64,000 bases of DNA from Anaerolinea sp. (lineage in GTDB: Bacteria; Chloroflexota; Dehalococcoidia; Tepidiformales; Tepidiformaceae), in the NCBI GenBank assembly GCA_013822275.1, contig PNKC01000007.1, forward strand, positions 1 through 64,000, in the 5' to 3' direction. Position numbers and translations under genes: made by a program. Of the stretch, positions 20,203 through 28,469 are shown piece after piece; the first letter of the stretch is position 1, and the number at the start of each line of letters is the position of its first letter. The notes below the pieces were generated by a model. The model ran no database searches and was not told the DNA's origin. It was given only the letters and a program-made list of their open reading frames with translations.

Positions 20203-21516
20203 TCACTCCAACCCCCGCCCGTTCCGCTCCAATCCCGGCCCAGGAGCCACCGGCTCCAGCCGGTCCCAGGCGAAGGCGCCGCCCTCGAGCCGTGCGGCGC
20301 AGCGCGGCCGGATACCGGTCCAGCGCAGGGCGCCGTCCGTGACCGTGAAGAGGTCGCTGCCCGCGACCGTGTCTCCCTCCAGTCCGGTGACTTCGTAAAT
20401 GTTGGTGACAACGCGCCGGTCGCTCGCCGGCTCCAGCCGGAGATGCACGACGAGGTTGATGGCCTCGGCGATCATCTCCGTGACGGCCTCGGCGGGGAGG
20501 GACTCGTCCGCCATCATGGCGTACATTCGCAGCTTCGAAAGCGCCTGACGCGGGCCGTTGGCGTGGATCGTGCACATCGAGCCCTCATGCCCGCTGTTCA
20601 TGGCCGAGAGCATGTCCAGGGCCTCGGCGCCCCGCACTTCGCCCACGATGATCCGCGTCGGCCGCATGCGGAGGGCGTTCTTGACAAGGCTCCTGATGGG
20701 GAAGGCGCCGGCGCCCTCGATGTTGGGCAGCCGGGCCTGGAGCGCGACGCAATCGGGGAGCATCGCCTCCAGCTGGAGCTCGCCCGTCTCTTCGATCGTC
20801 ACCACGCGTTCGTCGCCGCCGGCGATGGAGGCGCCGAGCGCATTCAGGCAGGTCGTCTTGCCGCTGCCGGTGCCGCCGGAGATCAGCATGTTGAGGCCTC
20901 CCCGCACGGCCGCCTCCAGGAAGGCCGCGGCGCCGGCGCTGAGCGTCCCCAGGGCCACGAGGTCGTCCAGCGTCCGTGCCCGCAGCAGGAACTTGCGCAC
21001 GGTCACGTGCGTCCAGCGGGAGGTGAGCGGAGGGATGACGGCGTTGAGACGGGAACCGTCCGCGAGACGCGCGTCGACCAGCGGGCTCGTCTCGTCCAGC
21101 CGCCGCCCGAGGCGGCCGACCGCGCGCCGCACCACCCGGAGCAGCTCCTCGTCGTCCGCGAAGACGACCTCGGTCAGGCGCTTGCGGCCGTGCTCGATAG
21201 CGAATACCCGGTGCGGGCCGTTGACGATGATCTCCTCGACGGCCGGGTCATCCAGCAGGGTCTGGAGCGGGCCAAGCCCGAGGATCTCGTCCACAAGCCG
21301 ACGGGCCAGCCCGTCCGGGTCGGGGAGCGGCGCCTCGCCAACGGTTGCGGCGCGATGGTTGGCGGCGTCGACGAGGCCGCGCACGACGTTCCGGACCTCC
21401 TCCGCCCCGGCTGCGCCCGGTTCGGCGAGCGTGTCGAGGTCCAGGCTCCGGCGGAGCTCCTCGCGGACCTCTTCGCGCAGTGCCTGTTCGCGACGGGCAG
21501 TATTGGTGTGGGCCAT
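20203..21516 (-). CDS. tadA: TadA/CpaF secretion ATPase
   Basis: NMLISGGTGSGKTTCLNALGASIAGGDERVVTIEETGELQL, RMRPTRIIVGEVRGAEALDMLSAMNSGHEGSMCTIHAN. Confidence 0.9.
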   Translation of the reverse strand: MAHTNTARREQALREEVREELRRSLDLDTLAEPGAAGAEEVRNVVRGLVDAANHRAATVGEAPLPDPDGLARRLVDEILGLGPLQTLLDDPAVEEIIVNGPHRVFAIEHGRKRLTEVVFADDEELLRVVRRAVGRLGRRLDETSPLVDARLADGSRLNAVIPPLTSRWTHVTVRKFLLRARTLDDLVALGTLSAGAAAFLEAAVRGGLNMLISGGTGSGKTTCLNALGASIAGGDERVVTIEETGELQLEAMLPDCVALQARLPNIEGAGAFPIRSLVKNALRMRPTRIIVGEVRGAEALDMLSAMNSGHEGSMCTIHANGPRQALSKLRMYAMMADESLPAEAVTEMIAEAINLVVHLRLEPASDRRVVTNIYEVTGLEGDTVAGSDLFTVTDGALRWTGIRPRCAARLEGGAFAWDRLEPVAPGPGLERNGRGLE

Positions 21517-21517
21517 C

Positions 21518-22762
21518 TCAGCGCCTCCCCTCGGCCGGCTGGCGTCGCCAGCGCCACCTTGCCCGGTCGTCCGCCGGGGCCTCTTCAGCTGCAGTGGACG
21601 CCGATTCCGTCACTCGCATTGCGAGCGCTCGAAGGTGGCGCGCGGCTCCGCCGCCGCCCACGGCGAAAGGCTGTTGTTCCTGGCGCGCCTTGCGGGCCGC
21701 ACGTGAGTCTTCTGGGATCATCGCGAGCACCGGGACGCCAAGGGCGCGCTCCACCTCTGCCGCGCTGTGGTGCTCCCGGCCAACGTGGCGGTTGATGACG
21801 ACTGATACCGACTCGGATGGGATGCCGGGGGACGCCGCAAGGTAGCGCAGGCAGGAGCGCGCGTTCCAGAGGCCGATGAGGTCTGCGGTCGTGACGACCA
21901 GGACACGGCCGGCGAGCCGGATGAAAGCGTTCGCAGCGGGCGACGGCCTGCCCGCGATCGCCTCGCCGGCGTCGATCACCACCCGGTCGAAGCCACGCCC
22001 GGCGGCGCGCACGGCAGTGGGGATGTGCTCGGCCGCCAGCCGCTCCCGCATCTCGGGCCGCTCGATGCCCGCAAGCACGGAGAAGGACGGGCCGTCCTGC
22101 AACTCGCTGGCAAGATCGGGAGGCTCACCGCTGTTCCCGACGGTGAGGCCCACCAGGCCCCGGCGCGGGTCGAGGTCGAGATAGGGACCGACGCTGCCGC
22201 CCCGGAGGTCGCCGTCGACCAGAAGCACACGCTTCCCGGTCTCAGCGATAGCCCCAGCCAGCCCGATGGCGACGGTCGTCGTGCCGGGCGCGCCTTTGCC
22301 GCTGACGAGGGCGATGACCTCGCAGCCATCGCCTCGCCCTTCCGCCATCGGGCCATCTCCCGGAGGCGCCTTTCTCGGAGCGTGGCCGGAAACAACGCCT
22401 CGCCGGACGGCCTCCTGGACGGCCGCGACGACCTCCGGTCCAGCGCTGCCGTTCGGGAGGAGGTAGGCGAGGCCCTCGAATTTCCTCACCTCGTCCGGCG
22501 CCACGAGCAAGAGGAGCGGTACTCGCGCCTCCCGCACCGCCACGAGCGCATCCCGGGTGAGCCGGTGCAGGTCCGTCGAGGCGATCGCCGCGCCAACCCC
22601 GGTCGCGCGCGCCTGCTCGACGAGCGACGGTCCGTCGAGACATCGCCCGGCAACGGTCAGCCCGCCGTCGGCAAGAGCGCCCAGCAGCAGCCGCTCTCGC
22701 TCAGGGTTCCCGACCGCGACGACGATGGCGGTCGGCGGGCGTTGCTCGTTGCCCTGGCTCAT
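21518..22762 (-). CDS. CpaE/TadZ-like ParA/MinD-family ATPase
   Basis: VIALVSGKGAPGTTTVAIGLAGAIAETGKRVLLVDGDLRGGSV. Confidence 0.8.
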   Translation of the reverse strand: MSQGNEQRPPTAIVVAVGNPERERLLLGALADGGLTVAGRCLDGPSLVEQARATGVGAAIASTDLHRLTRDALVAVREARVPLLLLVAPDEVRKFEGLAYLLPNGSAGPEVVAAVQEAVRRGVVSGHAPRKAPPGDGPMAEGRGDGCEVIALVSGKGAPGTTTVAIGLAGAIAETGKRVLLVDGDLRGGSVGPYLDLDPRRGLVGLTVGNSGEPPDLASELQDGPSFSVLAGIERPEMRERLAAEHIPTAVRAAGRGFDRVVIDAGEAIAGRPSPAANAFIRLAGRVLVVTTADLIGLWNARSCLRYLAASPGIPSESVSVVINRHVGREHHSAAEVERALGVPVLAMIPEDSRAARKARQEQQPFAVGGGGAARHLRALAMRVTESASTAAEEAPADDRARWRWRRQPAEGRR

Positions 22763-22781
22763 GGCGTTACACCTCCCGCCC

Positions 22782-23483
22782 TCAGGGACCCGGCGGCTGA
22801 GAGCTGCGCTCCTGCCGGGACAGGAGGACGATGGTCAGTTGCGCGTTGGCGATGGCGTTGGCGACCACCTCCGCTTGGGAACGTGGTATAGCGACGGTGA
22901 TGTGCTTCAGCTCCCCGCCATCGTCCGGGTTGCCGGCCGGCACCGACCGGATGATTCGTCGCTCCAGCCCGACGTCGAACACCGTCGCACGGTCGAGCAG
23001 CGTCACCGTCTTGCTGTCAGCCTTGCCCGCGTTGCTGGTCGCCAGGACTGCGACCTCATCGCCGGGCCGGAGACCGGGGTGGACGGTGTCTGGCTTCACG
23101 GGAATCGTGACGGCCACCTGGTCGGGGCCGAGGACAGGCCCCGTGGCGAGGTCCGGACGTACGAGCATCTCGCCCGCGTGGACCGTATTGCCTGCGATGC
23201 GCCCAACTGCTTCCGCCAGATCGCTATCGGTGAGGGCAAGCGCGGACAGGCTGCCGTCGAGACGCGCCTCCGCCAGGCGAAGGTCGTCACGCTGGATGAC
23301 CTGGCCCGGCTGGATGTCAGCGGCGGCAACGAGGACGGTGGTGGTGGCGGTAGCGCCCCTCCAGAGGCTGAGGCCGCCTGCTACCGAGAGCCCCACCAGC
23401 AGAATGCCGGCGAGCATCCGTCGTTCCACACGGAACGGGAGAGCAGCTACCGTCCGGCGGCGCGTGCCGGGCACGGCTGCCAT
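22782..23483 (-). CDS. cpaB: CpaB/RcpC-like Flp pilus assembly protein (SAF domain)
   Basis: VLVAAADIQPGQVIQRDDLRLAEARLD; VTIPVKPDTVHPGLRPGDEVAVLAT. Confidence 0.75.
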   Translation of the reverse strand: MAAVPGTRRRTVAALPFRVERRMLAGILLVGLSVAGGLSLWRGATATTTVLVAAADIQPGQVIQRDDLRLAEARLDGSLSALALTDSDLAEAVGRIAGNTVHAGEMLVRPDLATGPVLGPDQVAVTIPVKPDTVHPGLRPGDEVAVLATSNAGKADSKTVTLLDRATVFDVGLERRIIRSVPAGNPDDGGELKHITVAIPRSQAEVVANAIANAQLTIVLLSRQERSSQPPGP

Positions 23484-23704
23484 GGATCAGACTCCATTTG
23501 CATCCGAGCACCTCCGTGCTGGGATTCCAGGGGGAGCGCGCCTGGTCATGGCAGGGTGCCATAAGGTGAACGCCCGGTGTCGCTGTCCCGGGCGGTTTCT
23601 GCCGGATCTGAACAGTTCGGATGAAGAATTTACGCCCGGTACACAAACCTGCCGCAGCCGTTTTGCAAAGGTTAAGAGCAGCGGGCCATTGCTTGCCGGA
23701 ACCC

Positions 23705-24592
23705 TCAGCGCCAGTTAACGCACGTCAGAACACGATCTCGGACCCGACCGTCTGGGCCGCGGTACGGGGCGTACATTGAACGGCACTCTGCTTGGTGTAC
23801 GCGCGTCGAAGTTGGTAACTGCTCGATGCCTTGGGTCGTGGTCCGCTCCGTCCACGCACGCCCTATTACAGTTTCACTACCTATCGATTTATTCAGGGCC
23901 AGAAACGGTGAATCAGGATGACCGTAGATCCGTCTCGCACGGAGCTTGGCCTCAGGTTTCATCGTGCCATCGTCAAAGCCAGGGAGTACCTTTTGGTCAA
24001 GGCGCGCGAGCTCCACCTTCCGGTATCCGGGTTCCCAAAAAACGAACGTCGCGTTCCAAATCCTCATACGTGAAACTTGGAATGCAGTTGCTTCCAGCGA
24101 GGCGCCAGCGTGGTCGCCGATCTCGAGCAATGCTTCCAAAGTCGGACTACTAGACTCAAGCCTCGGTTGGAGCCAGGCCGGGTGTAGTAGCATTCGTCCG
24201 GCCCCGACGTCACAGAGGTACTCCTCATCACTCCTCTCATCGTAGCGGCCTGTCCACTCCGGAGGGTTCACAGGGGTGACTTGTTGTGCCTCGTGGAAGA
24301 ACGTGTGGCAAATCTCGTGAGCGACCGTAAATCGCTGCCGTGAAGCCGAGTCCTCAGCATTGACCACGACGATATAATGACCGCCCTCCCGTTGCAGCTG
24401 TCCGGAGCGGGGCATTTCTGCGACGGAGATCTCGCGGATCCCCCGAAACGAGGCGACCACTTCCAGCGGAACTGGAGGGAGGTCCGCCTCTGCCATCTCC
24501 AGGAGTTTGTCGACCAGCGCTTCGATCGCCGCGATTGGCTGGTCCCTATCTGCGAGTCGGCAGAGCGCTTGCGCCGCTGAAGTCATCGCCAT
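23705..24592 (-). CDS. ImmA/IrrE-family metallopeptidase
   Basis: HExxH motif in RFTVAHEICHTFFHEAQQV; immediately downstream of an XRE gene. Confidence 0.8.
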   Translation of the reverse strand: MAMTSAAQALCRLADRDQPIAAIEALVDKLLEMAEADLPPVPLEVVASFRGIREISVAEMPRSGQLQREGGHYIVVVNAEDSASRQRFTVAHEICHTFFHEAQQVTPVNPPEWTGRYDERSDEEYLCDVGAGRMLLHPAWLQPRLESSSPTLEALLEIGDHAGASLEATAFQVSRMRIWNATFVFWEPGYRKVELARLDQKVLPGFDDGTMKPEAKLRARRIYGHPDSPFLALNKSIGSETVIGRAWTERTTTQGIEQLPTSTRVHQAECRSMYAPYRGPDGRVRDRVLTCVNWR

Positions 24593-24604
24593 CGCGGAGA
24601 ACCC

Positions 24605-25021
24605 TCACCGGTCGCGTTGTTCCTGGATTCGCATCCGGATGGAGTCGTAGATGTACGCCCAGTCCTCGGACGATACGGGCTTCTGACCGCGATAGCTGAT
24701 TCCCATCAGCATCTGGATATCCGCTTCAGGCAGTCCTCTGTCCTTAGCGAACGTCCGAAGCCCGTCTGGAATCTCCCGGTGGGCCGGGGCCTCGCCCTTG
24801 TCCTCAGGATCAAGGAGGTCAGCCACCGTCGCACCAAGTTGCTTTGCGATTCGGTACAGCGTTGCCGCCGAAGGCCTCCCGGCCGAGCCTGACTCCAACT
24901 CGTAGAGATATCCCTTTGAGACTTGGGCCATCCGCGCGAGCTCAGGCAGCGTCAGGCCCTGTTCGAGTCGTTTTTGCCTGATGCTCTCTCCAACTCGCAT
25001 GCCGCTCATAGTACCGGCCAT
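24605..25021 (-). CDS. XRE-family helix-turn-helix regulator
   Basis: MRVGESIRQKRLEQGLTLPELARMAQVSKGYLYELESGSAGRPSAATLYRIAKQLGATVADLL. Confidence 0.85.
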   Translation of the reverse strand: MAGTMSGMRVGESIRQKRLEQGLTLPELARMAQVSKGYLYELESGSAGRPSAATLYRIAKQLGATVADLLDPEDKGEAPAHREIPDGLRTFAKDRGLPEADIQMLMGISYRGQKPVSSEDWAYIYDSIRMRIQEQRDR

Positions 25022-25092
25022 GGTTCTCCAGCGCGAACCGCACAAGTCTTGACGAGCGAACTCTGAACCTGCTAGGTTCTCTATCGAGAACC
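25022..25092. promoter_or_regulatory. Divergent promoter/operator region with five GGTTC/GAACC half-sites
   Basis: ggttc 25022-26, gaacc 25035-39, gaacc 25065-69, ggttctc 25075-81, gagaacc 25086-92; plus-strand promoter-like ttgacg(25049)-18-taggtt(25073). Confidence 0.5.
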
Positions 25093-25135
25093 CAGGGTGG
25101 CGTGCGGATTCGCCGCCACAGGAGGAGACGCCGGC

Positions 25136-25426
25136 ATGGCCGAGAACCACAGGGTTACGTGCATCAACAAAAGCGACCGGTATAACCCGCATGAGCGCAT
25201 ACGTTCTATCGGGGGGAAGAACGCGGATGGCACAGCCTGGAAGTTGACCCAGCAGGCCGCGATCGAAGGCATCGAGTCGGGCAAGTGGTCCTTCTATGTC
25301 GAGAGGCCGGCTGGCGACCGAGTGCGGGTGGTTGTTGCCCTCAGCGCGGCCGGCAACAAGTACCTTAAGACCGAGGCAGATGGAGACCAGCCGAACAACC
25401 TCCTGGCGCTCCCGGAGTGCCCGTGA
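25136..25426 (+). CDS. DUF3892-domain protein
   Basis: MAENHRVTCINKSDRYNPHERIRSIGG...QQAAIEGIESGKWSFYV...KYLKTEADGDQPNNLLALPECP. Confidence 0.75.
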   Translation: MAENHRVTCINKSDRYNPHERIRSIGGKNADGTAWKLTQQAAIEGIESGKWSFYVERPAGDRVRVVVALSAAGNKYLKTEADGDQPNNLLALPECP

Positions 25427-25569
25427 TACGTCGCGCCGCCTTATGGCGCCCTTGCCAACGGGCCACCTCGCGCGCCTGGCCTGTTCGCATCCGTCATCTG
25501 GGGAGAAACGGCTCACCGGTCAGAAGGAGCGCCGTGGTGGGGATCCCTCATACTTCGCGTGAGCATTGA

Positions 25570-27279
25570 ATGGTGGTACTCGTGGGCGTTCAGAGTGCAG
25601 GTCCGGAACCGGTCGGCTTTGTCCTTGGGACCGAGGATGCAACCCCGCTCGACTTCTGGGTCGCAGTGCAGCCGGGGTCCTACCTCCAGCTGGATGATGT
25701 GGTCGCGCTAGAGCGCGTCCTTCCATCGGGCGAGGTCGTGGGCATCTTCGGCGTCGTCAGCCAGGTCCGCGCCCGGCACGAGGGTGCCCGGTTCGACAGC
25801 GACGTGTTCCTTATCCGCAGCGGCGTCCTTCCGGCGGAAGTTGTTGAGGCCGCGAACATAACATCGACGCGCTTCGAACCCGAACTCTTCGTCCCGCCGA
25901 TCCCGGGCTCGCCAGTGCGCAAAGCCGAGGGTGCAGAGCGCGAGCAGGCGCTCTACTTCGACGGCATGGAGCGACGGCTGCCTATCGGCCTTTCCCGCGA
26001 TGGCCAGCCAGTCTTCGCGAACTTCGACTTCATGGACGGTACACGCGGCGCACATGTCAACATCAGTGGCATCTCCGGAGTCGCAACCAAAACCTCGTAC
26101 GCCTGCTTCCTTCTCTACAGCCTCTTCCGCTCAAAGCTGATGGGCGGCGCCGGTCTCAATGCGAAGGCGCTCATCTTCAACGTGAAGAGCGAAGACCTCC
26201 TCTTCCTCGACAAGCCGAACCTGCGCCTCGACGTGCAACGGCGCGCCCGGTATGAGTCCCTCGGCCTTCCTGCCGGGCCCTTCCCTTCGGTCGAGTTCTG
26301 GGCGCCACCCCGACGGAATGTGCCTTCCGCGATCCCAGATGTGCACGGCCGGACCGAGGGAGTGACGGCCTTCTTCTGGACTCTAGCCGACTTCTGCAGC
26401 AGCGACCTCCTCCCATTCCTCTTCGCCGACGCCGAGGACGAACGGGCGCAGTACCCGATCGTCCTCCACAACGTTATGGCGAAGCTGCGCCAGGGAAAGG
26501 CCGGCACGGACGGCGCAGTCATCATCGAAGGGGAGACCTGCCGTACCTTCCGTGAGCTCGTGGATCTCATCGCCGGTCGTGTCGATGACGACACCACCGA
26601 CTGGGGAGGGCGCGCAGTCACACCCGGCACGCGAAACGCCTTCATCCGTCGGCTCGAAGGCGCTGTCCGCCACATCGGCCACCTCATCCGCGCGGACATC
26701 CCCGGTGCCACCGACCACGCCATCCGCTTCCAGCAGCAGGTCACCGTCGTCGACATTCACAACCTCAACGACCGGGCCCAGCGCTTCGTTGTGGGGGTCA
26801 TCCTCCGCCAGGTTTTGGACACCAAGGAGCGCCAGGGTCGGCCAGACCCCCTTCAGTTCGTGGTTTTGGACGAGCTGAACAAGTACGCACCCCGTGAGGG
26901 CTCAAGCCCGATCAAGGAGATTCTTCTCGACATCGCTGAACGAGGCCGCTCGCTCGGCATCAGCCTGATCGGCGCCGAACAGACCGCGAGCGAAGTCGAG
27001 CGACGAATCGTCGCGAACTCGTCCCTGCGCGTCGTCGGCCGCCTCGACAGCGCGGAGGCGGGCCGCGAAGAGTATGGATTCCTGCCGGTCAGCACCCGCC
27101 AGCGCGCGACCATCCTCAAGCCTGGCACTATGGTAGTCTCGCAGCCGGAGATCCCGGTCCCACTCGTCATCGAGTTCCCGTTCCCAGCATGGGCTACCCG
27201 CAATGACGAGGCTGGCCCGGCGCCCGGCTCCGTGCCGCTCGACCCATTTGATGGCCTCGTGGAGGAGCCTTCTCAATGA
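25570..27279 (+). CDS. HerA-like (DUF87) DNA translocase ATPase
   Basis: N-terminal HAS-barrel-like region, GISGVATKTSYACFLLYSLF P-loop-like, VVLDELNKYAPREGSSPIKEILLDIAERGRSLGISLIGAEQTASEV; first gene of a coupled operon. Confidence 0.75.
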   Translation: MVVLVGVQSAGPEPVGFVLGTEDATPLDFWVAVQPGSYLQLDDVVALERVLPSGEVVGIFGVVSQVRARHEGARFDSDVFLIRSGVLPAEVVEAANITSTRFEPELFVPPIPGSPVRKAEGAEREQALYFDGMERRLPIGLSRDGQPVFANFDFMDGTRGAHVNISGISGVATKTSYACFLLYSLFRSKLMGGAGLNAKALIFNVKSEDLLFLDKPNLRLDVQRRARYESLGLPAGPFPSVEFWAPPRRNVPSAIPDVHGRTEGVTAFFWTLADFCSSDLLPFLFADAEDERAQYPIVLHNVMAKLRQGKAGTDGAVIIEGETCRTFRELVDLIAGRVDDDTTDWGGRAVTPGTRNAFIRRLEGAVRHIGHLIRADIPGATDHAIRFQQQVTVVDIHNLNDRAQRFVVGVILRQVLDTKERQGRPDPLQFVVLDELNKYAPREGSSPIKEILLDIAERGRSLGISLIGAEQTASEVERRIVANSSLRVVGRLDSAEAGREEYGFLPVSTRQRATILKPGTMVVSQPEIPVPLVIEFPFPAWATRNDEAGPAPGSVPLDPFDGLVEEPSQ

Positions 27280-28469
27280 GGATCCTCCACACTTCCGATT
27301 GGCATGCTGGGCGGACCGTCCGCGGTCGCAGCCGCGACGACGAGCTCCGCGCGGTCCTATCCGAGATCACCGGGATCGCTCGCGATGAGGGCGTTGATAT
27401 CGTTGTCGTGCCCGGTGACACGTTCGACCACGCTGCGCCATCGGCTGCGGCGGAGACGATCGTCTACGATGCGCTCCTCGCCCTTCGTGATGCCGGCGCG
27501 CGCGTGGTTCTTGTTAGCGGAAACCACGACAGCGCCCTCCGCCTCCATGCGGTGAAGCCCTTGCTGGAGCGCCTCGGCGTTGTCACTGGAGCCCTGCTTC
27601 AGCGGCCGGGCGAGGGTGGTTGCGTCAACATCTCGGTCGAACGCACAGGCGAGGTCGCGCGCGTCGCTCTCCTCCCGTGGATGAGCCAGCGCGGCATCAT
27701 CACCGCCCAGACGCTGATGGAGCAGGAGACGGCCGCCCAGCAGCTGAAGTACGCGGCGCGCTGTGCCTCGGTGCTGGCTGCCCTGTGCGACGGCATGGAC
27801 AGCAGCCAGAGCGTTAACATTCTCGCCTCCCACATTTGCCTCGCCAACGCCGCCCTCCCTGATGGAGGCGACGACCGCACGTTCGCCTCGCTCCTTGGCG
27901 GCGGCGAACGCAGGGCCGAAACCATCTTCGACTACTGGGTATCGCCGCAAGCGCTTCCCTCACACCTGCACTACGCCGCCCTCGGTCACATCCATCGCCA
28001 GCAGCAGATCGGCGCCGCGGGATGCCCGGCCTGGTACTGTGGCGCGCCCATGCAACTCGATTTTGGCGAGAAGCCCGTCGGCCAGGGCGTCCTCCTTATT
28101 GACGCCGCGCCCGGCAAGCCCGCCAGCGTTCGGCCGATCCCGCTCGGCTCGGGCCGCAAGATGCTCATCGTCACCGGCTCACTCGCGGAGGTTCGGGCAA
28201 AGATCGAGAACGGCGCCACCGCCGATGCGTGGCTGCGCGTCGACCTTGATGAGGTCCCGCGCCCCGGGCTCGCTGAGGAACTGCGGGACCTATCCGCGAA
28301 CATCGTCGACATCCGGCTCATCCGGGAGGCAGGGGCAGCAGAAGGGTCCGTCGCGACCCGCCCCGATGGCCCCATGGAACTCTTCCACGCCTACCTCGAA
28401 TCGCGCGGCGAGGTTGAGCCGGCGGTCGAGACCCTCTTCGCCGAACTCCTCTCGGAGGTTGCAGACTGA
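27276..28469 (+). CDS. SbcD/Mre11-family nuclease
   Basis: RILHTSDWHAGRT, VVVPGDTFDHAAPS, VLVSGNHDSALRL, YAALGHIHRQQQI; ATGA overlap with herA-like gene. Confidence 0.85.
   Translation: MRILHTSDWHAGRTVRGRSRDDELRAVLSEITGIARDEGVDIVVVPGDTFDHAAPSAAAETIVYDALLALRDAGARVVLVSGNHDSALRLHAVKPLLERLGVVTGALLQRPGEGGCVNISVERTGEVARVALLPWMSQRGIITAQTLMEQETAAQQLKYAARCASVLAALCDGMDSSQSVNILASHICLANAALPDGGDDRTFASLLGGGERRAETIFDYWVSPQALPSHLHYAALGHIHRQQQIGAAGCPAWYCGAPMQLDFGEKPVGQGVLLIDAAPGKPASVRPIPLGSGRKMLIVTGSLAEVRAKIENGATADAWLRVDLDEVPRPGLAEELRDLSANIVDIRLIREAGAAEGSVATRPDGPMELFHAYLESRGEVEPAVETLFAELLSEVAD

Noticed and set aside
19843-21795. 650-aa plus-strand ORF antisense to tadB/tadA/cpaE
   Set aside because: Low-complexity Arg/Ala/Ser-rich translation with no motifs, opposite well-supported tad genes; typical spurious ORF in high-GC DNA
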